Of a DNA stretch of 26,286 nucleotides, positions 7,836 to 12,373 are shown in pieces. Where the stretch lies: the IMG/VR virus record IMGVR_UViG_3300037042_000551, positions 1 to 26,286 of that record, one strand, 5' to 3'. Position 1 is the stretch's first letter, and every line of letters starts with the position of its first letter. This stretch comes from a virus. The position numbers were made by a program, and so were the translations under genes. The notes beneath the pieces are model-generated. The model was not told where the DNA came from. It saw nothing but the letters and a program-made list of their open reading frames with translations, and did no database searches.

Positions 7836-7972
7836 ATTTCTCGCAGGGCAACCCGTCTTGCACGGGGCGGGGATATAAGTTACCACACTCTATCCAGCCG
7901 AAAGCCCCAGTGAAGGGGCATCGGGGGTTTGTGGTAAATGCGAGAAATAACGTCGGAGATCTAAAAACCGAC
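7836..7972 (-). ncRNA. Structured RNA with predicted pseudoknot (new family candidate)
   Basis: This non-coding segment is visibly richer in G and C than its surroundings and shows nested and crossing complementarity. P1 pairs 7836-7845 with 7939-7948, 10 perfect pairs. A hairpin pairs 7852-7856 with 7862-7866. A second helix pairs 7871-7875 with 7891-7895. Its loop, TTACCACA at 7880-7887, pairs perfectly with TGTGGTAA at 7930-7937, giving an H-type pseudoknot. Inside that, 7898-7901 pairs with 7921-7924 and 7904-7908 with 7915-7919. A separate hairpin pairs 7952-7956 with 7968-7972. The minus strand is assigned from neighbours and from the GGACTAAATA element that ends five bases upstream; every helix is Watson-Crick on both strands. 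It may be a free RNA or a leader for the replication operon. I recognise no Rfam family. Confidence 0.65.
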
Positions 7973-7976
7973 ACAG

Positions 7977-7982
7977 TATTTA
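7977..7982 (-). promoter_or_regulatory. GGACTAAATA element before the structured RNA
   Basis: The minus strand reads CAGGACTAAATACTGTGTCGG. The hairpin that begins the structured RNA starts at 7972, five bases past the element, where a T4-like late promoter would place its start site. The stop codon of the upstream gene is embedded in it. The same GGACTAAATAC string occurs at about 8357. Confidence 0.4.
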
Positions 7983-8165
7983 GTCCTGCAAATCAGTCAC
8001 TAAATTTTCTATGTAATCACTGTACGCATCACTTTCAAACAGTTGTTCCGCACGACTTGTGGGAACAATGTTTGCCAAAGCACAGTAAAAGATTGCCTTA
8101 TCTACATATCGTTCATGTATAGTTAAGTATTTGTCTATTAATATTGTTTCATTTTTAGTCAGCAT
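7980..8165 (-). CDS. Small helical protein of unknown function
   Basis: The 61-residue protein begins MLTKNETILIDKYLTIHERY and is predicted helical and acidic at its C-terminus (DAYSDYIENLVTDLQD). There are no recognisable motifs. Its ATG lies inside the end of the 56-residue gene upstream, an 11-base overlap, and AAAGGAGCAGGGCT provides a ribosome site. It is the last gene before the structured RNA, and its stop forms part of the TAAATA element there. The function is unknown. Confidence 0.6.
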   Translation of the reverse strand: MLTKNETILIDKYLTIHERYVDKAIFYCALANIVPTSRAEQLFESDAYSDYIENLVTDLQD

Positions 8166-8325
8166 AGCCCTGCTCCTTTGCGAACTTACATAGATAGTCT
8201 AGTTCCTCGTCCCAGACACTTACCATGTTCCAATCACCGCCAATGATGAAACATTCACGATTCTCTATTGCGTTAACAATACGTTCGTTTAGTTCTACAA
8301 TATTTTGTATCAATTTATTAGTCAT
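8155..8325 (-). CDS. Small 56-residue protein of unknown function
   Basis: Translating the minus strand from the ATG at 8325 gives 56 residues beginning MTNKLIQNIVELNERIVNAI and ending CKFAKEQGYAD. The ribosome site GAAAGGCAAAAAT and a GGACTAAATAC element upstream support it, and the next gene overlaps its end by 11 bases. The protein is a long amphipathic helix followed by a short Trp/Asp segment (GGDWNMVSVWDEELDYL). I do not recognise the family. It fills what would otherwise look like a 200-base gap in an operon of small genes. Confidence 0.65.
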   Translation of the reverse strand: MTNKLIQNIVELNERIVNAIENRECFIIGGDWNMVSVWDEELDYLCKFAKEQGYAD

Positions 8326-8356
8326 ATTTTTGCCTTTCGTTTCAATGTCTATAATG

Positions 8357-8362
8357 TATTTA
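8357..8362 (-). promoter_or_regulatory. GGACTAAATA element before small-gene pair
   Basis: The minus strand reads TAGGACTAAATACATTATAG, in the 44-base gap between the 144-residue gene and the 56-residue gene. CATTATAG directly after it could also serve as a host -10 element. Confidence 0.35.
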
Positions 8363-8369
8363 GTCCTAG

Positions 8370-8804
8370 TTATAAGTCGTGAGAAAAATCTCCGTCAGGG
8401 AATTCACGTTTATATTCTTCCCAAGCACATATATCATGTAATTCTTTGTAATTCTTAGCAAACAGTTGATAAGCATCATCTTCACTAGTATCAGTCAAAT
8501 TAAGAATTACATTAACTAATCCTAACTTTAACCAATTCTTACAGGGAAATCCACTTATGAATTCGGGAATAAAAGCAACTGTTGATTGAGAATTATCTAT
8601 GTCATAGTAAACCCATAAATAATAAAAATGTGTTTTACAATATTCTGAATCATCTGTGCCATTTATTGTTGCAGGCTCCCAGTCACTTTTGTAATATTCA
8701 GGCCATGCATCACTCCAGTATAAATCAATGATGTCTCTGATTCGTTCGGGAGGCATTGTACCATATCTTAGTATGTTGAATGTCTTTAGACTTTCATTAT
8801 CCAT
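8370..8804 (-). CDS. Conserved-looking acidic protein, unknown function
   Basis: I start this gene at 8804 (MDNESLKTFNILRYGTMPPE, 144 residues), where the ATG overlaps the upstream stop as TAATG. An upstream TTG at 8840 would add 12 residues inside the preceding gene and is less likely. The protein is rich in Trp, Tyr and acidic residues (DLYWSDAWPEYYKSDWEP). It has one cysteine each in DSEYCKTHFYY, GFPCKNW and DICAWEEYKREF, and no classical motif. It is the last of a run of coupled small genes transcribed from the 10-kb promoter. The function is unknown. Confidence 0.7.
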   Translation of the reverse strand: MDNESLKTFNILRYGTMPPERIRDIIDLYWSDAWPEYYKSDWEPATINGTDDSEYCKTHFYYLWVYYDIDNSQSTVAFIPEFISGFPCKNWLKLGLVNVILNLTDTSEDDAYQLFAKNYKELHDICAWEEYKREFPDGDFSHDL

Positions 8805-9142
8805 TACCACTCCATTCTTATTGTGTATACTTTTTTCCAACTACCACCATTTGTAATTTTATATCTAAACTTTAACTTATCACATTCACTTTCCCAGTCA
8901 TCCCAGAACATACTGTAATCTTCGCCCATCTTTACATTGAACCATATAAAGCCACGACCAGTATAAGTTTTGCCCTTCTTCCAATCATACATGTTGTGTA
9001 TGTTTAGTTTAACTCGTTTGTCACTTAACCGTTCATGTATCTTCTTAGCTCCAACCATGAAACAGCGAAACAAAAACTCCTCACGATCCATTTGAAACCC
9101 CTCTGGGTAAATTCTATTCGGTGCTCTTTGTTTTCTTTTCAT
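8804..9142 (-). CDS. Small protein, paralogue of the neighbouring upstream gene
   Basis: The 112-residue basic protein begins MKRKQRAPNRIYPEGFQMDR. The core EEFLFRCFMVGAKKIHERLS and later FIWFNVKM and CDKLKFRYKI align with the 134-residue product of the adjacent gene, showing a tandem duplication. Its ATG overlaps that gene's stop by four bases (ATGA). There is no recognised domain. The conserved F-x-x-G-A-K-x-I-H-x-R-L motif could be a helical surface, but a binding partner cannot be inferred. Confidence 0.7.
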   Translation of the reverse strand: MKRKQRAPNRIYPEGFQMDREEFLFRCFMVGAKKIHERLSDKRVKLNIHNMYDWKKGKTYTGRGFIWFNVKMGEDYSMFWDDWESECDKLKFRYKITNGGSWKKVYTIRMEW

Positions 9143-9543
9143 ATTCTTTCCCTATGCAAATATTGATCTTGATATCGTTGATGTTGTTCATGTATTGTTT
9201 TGAAGTCTCTGATCTGCTTATCATAATGCCAGAAACTATTTTCAAGTAAAAACACAGTATAATGTGTTTCACTAGTTTGACGAATCTCCCAGCGTAGTCC
9301 TGTCTTTTCACAGTCCTCAGCCCATGATTGCAAACTTATAGGATTCTTTCCTTTGATTGGCACTTTGAACCAGCAACAAACATCATCAACAAACTTATCG
9401 CCCATCCATCTTTTGTCAGAAACATAACGATTACTTGTTAACCTACCATCAGTTAATCGTTTATGTATTAATTTTGCACCAGCGGCAAATGCCAAAAAGA
9501 TAAAATCTTCTAGTGTTTTATCACTACTACGATTTCTACTCAT
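9139..9543 (-). CDS. Small protein, paralogue of the neighbouring downstream gene
   Basis: The 134-residue protein begins MSRNRSSDKTLEDFIFLAFA. Residues 11-33 (LEDFIFLAFAAGAKLIHKRL) and the later CCWFKVPI and CEKTGLRWEI correspond to similar blocks in the 112-residue gene downstream. A positively charged, His/Gln-rich tail (FKTIHEQHQRYQDQYLHRER) has no counterpart there. The start overlaps the upstream stop by four bases. The function is unknown; both copies belong to the early-type operon. Confidence 0.7.
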   Translation of the reverse strand: MSRNRSSDKTLEDFIFLAFAAGAKLIHKRLTDGRLTSNRYVSDKRWMGDKFVDDVCCWFKVPIKGKNPISLQSWAEDCEKTGLRWEIRQTSETHYTVFLLENSFWHYDKQIRDFKTIHEQHQRYQDQYLHRERI

Positions 9544-9857
9544 TTGATTGCGTCCAATAATTCATATGCTGAACCAGAATACAATGTTTTCTTTCTAGCA
9601 CTACTTAAATCTCTTTTTTTAATACCTTCAAGTTCATTGATAATGATTTGTTTGTCGTTTTGAAATTGTATTAAATTTAACATTTCGGCACAAAGTGCTA
9701 CCTTTGTTTTTGGTGTGTCTGCGTGAATAAAGTTTAGATTTGTGAATCCGTCACGCTGTAATACTTTTAACCTCTGGTCCAAGCTATTTGCGTACTTTAC
9801 TTTTGTTTTGCCCTGTTTGTCTGTAGCTAGTCCTGCTACTGTATATGTTTTAGTCAT
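9540..9857 (-). CDS. Small early-region protein of a recurring phage family
   Basis: The 105-residue protein begins MTKTYTVAGLATDKQGKTKV and continues KYANSLDQRLKVLQRDGFTN. This N-terminal pattern is one I associate with small unannotated proteins in cyanophage-like and pelagiphage-like genomes, though I cannot cite a named family. The C-terminal part is helical (CAEMLNLIQFQNDKQIII). A good ribosome site, AAAAAGGAATAGAA, precedes the ATG and resembles that of the 71-residue gene before it. The opening M-T-x-x-Y-x-V-x-G also matches that gene, which may indicate distant relationship. The function is unknown. Confidence 0.65.
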   Translation of the reverse strand: MTKTYTVAGLATDKQGKTKVKYANSLDQRLKVLQRDGFTNLNFIHADTPKTKVALCAEMLNLIQFQNDKQIIINELEGIKKRDLSSARKKTLYSGSAYELLDAIK

Positions 9858-9877
9858 TTCTATTCCTTTTTGTTAAT

Positions 9878-9905
9878 GGGGGAGTTTCACCCCCTTCTTT
9901 TTATT
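9878..9905 (+). terminator. Intrinsic-terminator-like hairpin oriented to the plus strand
   Basis: GGGGG at 9878-9882 pairs with CCCCC at 9890-9894 around AGTTTCA, followed on the plus strand by TTCTTTTTATTTG. The T-rich tract sits on the plus-strand side, so it would stop rightward, antisense transcription. On the minus strand the hairpin is followed by ATTAACAAAAAGG, which is not a T-tract. It lies between the 71-residue and 105-residue genes. Confidence 0.5.
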
Positions 9906-10116
9906 TGCTTTTTGTTTGTAATGCGTCTAATATACTATCATCAATGTTTAGATTATCTGCAAGTTCTACCATTTCTTTTTTATCTAAACTCAATCCTCGT
10001 ATAATGCTCCCTCTGTAAGCACCACTAAATAGTTCATTTTTATCCGCCCTATCTATAACCATCCATCCTGTCAATCCATCCATATCTTTTCCTACTACGA
10101 TATATTTGTTAGTCAT
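9901..10116 (-). CDS. Small protein, first gene of the early-type operon
   Basis: The 71-residue protein begins MTNKYIVVGKDMDGLTGWMV and ends LDALQTKSK. It has a short beta-rich front and a helical end (LDKKEMVELADNLN). The ribosome site AAAAGGAATAAAAA precedes the ATG, and a near-consensus promoter with an overlapping dyad lies just upstream. The opening resembles that of the next gene (M-T-x-x-Y-x-V-x-G). The function is unknown. Being first behind a strong, apparently operator-controlled promoter, it may act early in infection. Confidence 0.65.
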   Translation of the reverse strand: MTNKYIVVGKDMDGLTGWMVIDRADKNELFSGAYRGSIIRGLSLDKKEMVELADNLNIDDSILDALQTKSK

Positions 10117-10139
10117 TTTTTATTCCTTTTATTAAATGA

Positions 10140-10157
10140 TGCGTTAATTGTAACGCA
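10140..10157. promoter_or_regulatory. Perfect dyad overlapping the -10, operator candidate
   Basis: TGCGTTA at 10140-10146 and TAACGCA at 10151-10157 are exact inverted copies separated by ATTG. The palindrome covers the -10 hexamer of the promoter at 10147-10175, the position at which a bound repressor would block polymerase. No repressor gene is evident in the window. Confidence 0.5.
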
Positions 10158-10175
10158 CAATCTATTTAGTGTCAA
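10147..10175 (-). promoter_or_regulatory. Sigma-70-type promoter, TTGACA-N17-TACAAT
   Basis: On the minus strand the -35 TTGACA (10170-10175) and the -10 TACAAT (10147-10152) are exactly 17 bases apart. It lies about 30 bases before the ATG of the 71-residue gene, with a ribosome site between, and just past the strong terminator at 10236-10272. The spacer also contains CTAAATA. This is the best host-type promoter in the window. Confidence 0.65.
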
Positions 10176-10235
10176 TAGAAACTGTGAAATATTTTTAATC
10201 TATTTACCCAGTCGTTTTTTGAGACTAATTTGCCC

Positions 10236-10272
10236 AAAAAAAGACCCCAAGATGACTAAAACTTGGGGTCTT
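10236..10272 (-). terminator. Strong intrinsic terminator ending the HNH/structured-RNA transcript
   Basis: AAGACCCCAAG at 10241-10251 pairs with CTTGGGGTCTT at 10262-10272 over 11 perfect pairs. On the minus strand the stem runs into seven consecutive T residues. It terminates leftward transcription coming from the tail, HNH and structured-RNA region, and separates it from the promoter at 10147-10175. Confidence 0.85.
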
Positions 10273-10274
10273 AA

Positions 10275-10398
10275 AGTTCCCGTTGCAGGAACTAGGCACT
10301 GAACGAAAGTGTAGACAGATAGAAATCAAGGAATATTCACCTATGGCGTAGTTGAATTGTAGGATAACTGACATGCAATCAGGCTCTATCTGCCTACA
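10275..10398 (-). ncRNA. Three-way-junction RNA with competing helix
   Basis: On the minus strand 10385-10398 pairs with 10310-10323, a 14-bp helix with one G-U wobble, extendable by another G-U. Inside, 10368-10372 pairs with 10378-10382 around TGCAT. The hairpin 10335-10357 has five and three pairs flanking one mismatch. A separate hairpin pairs 10275-10280 with 10288-10293, just before the terminator. The wobbles are G-U on the minus strand but A-C mismatches on the plus strand, supporting minus transcription. TGTAGG at 10393-10398 can instead pair with CCTACA at 10358-10363, a possible switch. It could be an independent small RNA or the 3-prime UTR of the HNH gene. No known family was recognised. 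Confidence 0.55.
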
Positions 10399-10401
10399 TT
10401 G

Positions 10402-10409
10402 TATTTATA
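10402..10409 (-). promoter_or_regulatory. TATAAATA element before the three-way-junction RNA
   Basis: The minus strand reads CTGTATAAATACAATGTAGG. It matches the T4 late consensus TATAAATA exactly. The long closing helix of the RNA begins at 10398, four bases past the element. Confidence 0.4.
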
Positions 10410-10857
10410 CAGCTTGTTTTAGTTTACAATTTTTTCCATGATACTTAACATAAGCGTTGTTAGCAACTTCTTTACTGCAATGTGGGCATTTAGTTTTTGG
10501 CATTTTCTTACCTAACATACCATAACCCGGTCCACCAAAGGGCCTTCCTCTGCCCTTACGCATCATATCTTTACTGTTATCACTACGTGTACCCAAACTT
10601 AAATGTTGAGGGTTTACACAAAGTGGTGTATCACAACTATGCATTACAACAAGATGACTTGGTATCTTAGTTTGAGTATGTTCTTCGTAACTAACTCTGT
10701 GTGCAGTACGCATTTTTTTACCATCACGCATCATTCCATAACCAAGATTGTTCTTACCACCTTGCCATATCCAACAACCTGTGTTGTTATCAATCTTTAT
10801 TTTGTTTAGTAGTCTATCCAATAAACTTAAACTAATATCTCCAATATATCTAGTCAT
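10405..10857 (-). CDS. HNH homing endonuclease (HNH_3-like) with C-terminal zinc finger
   Basis: I start at 10857 (MTRYIGDISLSLLDRLLNKI, 150 residues), where AAGGTAATGAA gives a ribosome site. A TTG at 10872 would overlap the upstream gene. Residues 23-53 have the opening typical of this group (CWIWQGGKNNLGYG, then TAHRVSYE). The catalytic core runs HSCDTPLC-x-NPQHL at 73-86, with His53 and His73 as the expected metal and general-base region. Residues 124-144 form C-x2-C-x12-H-x3-C, a finger common at the end of phage endonucleases. Such enzymes are mobile genes that cut cognate DNA to spread. It sits at the end of the tail operon without an intron being evident. Confidence 0.85.
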   Translation of the reverse strand: MTRYIGDISLSLLDRLLNKIKIDNNTGCWIWQGGKNNLGYGMMRDGKKMRTAHRVSYEEHTQTKIPSHLVVMHSCDTPLCVNPQHLSLGTRSDNSKDMMRKGRGRPFGGPGYGMLGKKMPKTKCPHCSKEVANNAYVKYHGKNCKLKQAV

Positions 10858-10868
10858 TTCATTACCTT

Positions 10869-11060
10869 TCAATTCTTATTAGTATTTAGCTTCTCCTCAA
10901 TACGTTCTAACATCTTATTTTGATTTTCTATTTGGTTATGAACGACTGCAACTTTAATTGCTAGTTCGTCAATCTTACTGTTCATTGACATATAGCCAGT
11001 GCCACCGATTCCTAATGAACCGATGACAATCCAACTTAATTGTTTTAGACTGAATTCCAT
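10869..11060 (-). CDS. Small one-TM protein, holin- or spanin-like candidate
   Basis: The 63-residue protein begins MEFSLKQLSWIVIGSLGIGG. Residues 8-26 form a hydrophobic membrane segment, and the rest is a charged coiled coil (HNQIENQNKMLERIEEKLN). This layout is seen in small phage membrane proteins, including some holins, placed after tail genes. No endolysin is visible in the window, so a lysis role is inference. An alternative is an inner-membrane accessory or a superinfection-exclusion protein. It is two bases from the upstream beta-propeller gene, in the same transcript. Confidence 0.65.
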   Translation of the reverse strand: MEFSLKQLSWIVIGSLGIGGTGYMSMNSKIDELAIKVAVVHNQIENQNKMLERIEEKLNTNKN

Positions 11061-11062
11061 AA

Positions 11063-12373
11063 TTACAGGGCATTAATGGTTGTAGTGTATAATACACTAT
11101 TGCTAGTAAAAGATGATGTATTCGTAGTAAGTGTATAGTTACTTGATATATCACCAACACCTGAAAATAATAAAGTAGAAGTATTTAAGGCAATAATGTT
11201 TGTATTAGCATATGTGTAATTTCCATATGTTCCTTCCCCACTACCATCGTCATTTATTTTGATAACAGATATTCCGTCATTACTAGGATTACCAGTTGTA
11301 CCAACTGTTGCAATATAACCATTTGCCCAAGTCATTTCAGTTACAGTTGGATAAGTTACATTACCAAGTGGAGTTAATGTTCTTTCCCAAACTTTATTCC
11401 CTGTATCATCTGTTTTTACAAAGACTATATCTGCTCCTGCAATATCTGCTACAAAATATATATTACTACCATCTGTTGTGATTTGATTTAAGCTAACACT
11501 TACTAACGCATTACTTGTGTTTGTGGCAGATTTAGTCCAAGCCTGAACACCATTACTATAAAACTTAGTTACATAGTTATTAATAAATCCATTAGGCCCA
11601 CTCAACGAATCTTCAATAGTCATTATAGCATTATTATTACTATCAGTATCTATATAATTTAATCTGCGAGTGTCTCCAATGTTAGAAGGAGGATTATGTG
11701 TATAACCCCAAATATAATTTCCATTGTTATCGTATTTGTAAAAATTCACGCCAAGTGAGCTTGGTACGCTATTTTCTAACCCTAATGTATAAACATTTCC
11801 ACTAGTATCAATAGTTAGTGTGGTCATTTCTGGCTGACCAGCAAACGTTTTAGAGAAAATCAAATTACCATTGTTGTCGTATTTGGCTAATATTGAATTA
11901 CCATACCCACCTCCTGGCACATCAACAACTCCACAAGCAAAAATATTATCACTACTATCAAGTGCACCACTAATAAATGCTTCAGTATTAGTAGTATTAC
12001 CAGTTACTATCACTGTTTGCCAAACTGGCTGTAGATTAGAATCTAACTTCATAAGCATGCCGTCATTGTAAGTATTTGCATTATAACCAACTCCACCAAT
12101 GATAACTTCTCCATCAGAATCTACTAATAATACCTTATTGTTTTGCGGTGTCATATTAGCATCAGGGTTTATTGAAATTTGTTTCTTAATGTAACCATTG
12201 TAATCTGTATAAATTACTGGAGGATTAGTTTGAGTCCCAGAAACAAACACATTACCGTCATTTTGCAAAACTATTTGACCACTAGTGCGAGCATTGCCAT
12301 CACTATAAATTGCAACATATGTAGTAAGTGAACCAGAACCACTAAAACGAAACCCATCTACTGCACTAAACAT
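11063..12373 (-). CDS. Beta-propeller-like tail protein
   Basis: The 436-residue protein contains repeating units of about 50-60 residues with the pattern D-x-x-G-N-V/I followed by a short strand and K-x-D-x-x-G-N-x-x-W. Examples are LMKLDSNLQPVWQT, LAKYDNNGNLIFSKTF, FYKYDNNGNYIWGY and VKTDDTGNKVWERT. This matches bacterial SBBP or delta-60-like propeller repeats and suggests roughly five to seven blades. The Ser/Thr/Asn-rich end may pack against a fibre. The ATG overlaps the fibre gene stop (TAATG), so it is probably made together with the fibre. A role in receptor contact is inferred. There is no catalytic motif to suggest an enzyme. Confidence 0.7.
   Translation of the reverse strand: MFSAVDGFRFSGSGSLTTYVAIYSDGNARTSGQIVLQNDGNVFVSGTQTNPPVIYTDYNGYIKKQISINPDANMTPQNNKVLLVDSDGEVIIGGVGYNANTYNDGMLMKLDSNLQPVWQTVIVTGNTTNTEAFISGALDSSDNIFACGVVDVPGGGYGNSILAKYDNNGNLIFSKTFAGQPEMTTLTIDTSGNVYTLGLENSVPSSLGVNFYKYDNNGNYIWGYTHNPPSNIGDTRRLNYIDTDSNNNAIMTIEDSLSGPNGFINNYVTKFYSNGVQAWTKSATNTSNALVSVSLNQITTDGSNIYFVADIAGADIVFVKTDDTGNKVWERTLTPLGNVTYPTVTEMTWANGYIATVGTTGNPSNDGISVIKINDDGSGEGTYGNYTYANTNIIALNTSTLLFSGVGDISSNYTLTTNTSSFTSNSVLYTTTINAL

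Noticed and set aside
7836-7972. Hammerhead, HDV-like, twister or hairpin ribozyme
   Set aside because: The conserved bases I can recall for these families are not all present on either strand: no CUGAUGA with GAAA, and no HDV double-pseudoknot layout. A search with covariance models remains the decisive test.
8805-8840. TTG start for the 144-residue gene
   Set aside because: The ATG at 8804 is coupled to the preceding stop and fits the operon pattern.
7925-9311. Plus-strand and alternate-frame short open frames in the early operon
   Set aside because: Each overlaps a better-supported minus-strand gene or the structured RNA and has no ribosome site.
10310-10398. tRNA or tmRNA fragment
   Set aside because: The closing helix is too long, there is no anticodon arm or TTC loop, and no CCA end is seen.
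10858-10872. TTG start for the HNH gene
   Set aside because: The downstream ATG has AAGG at good spacing and does not overlap the previous gene.
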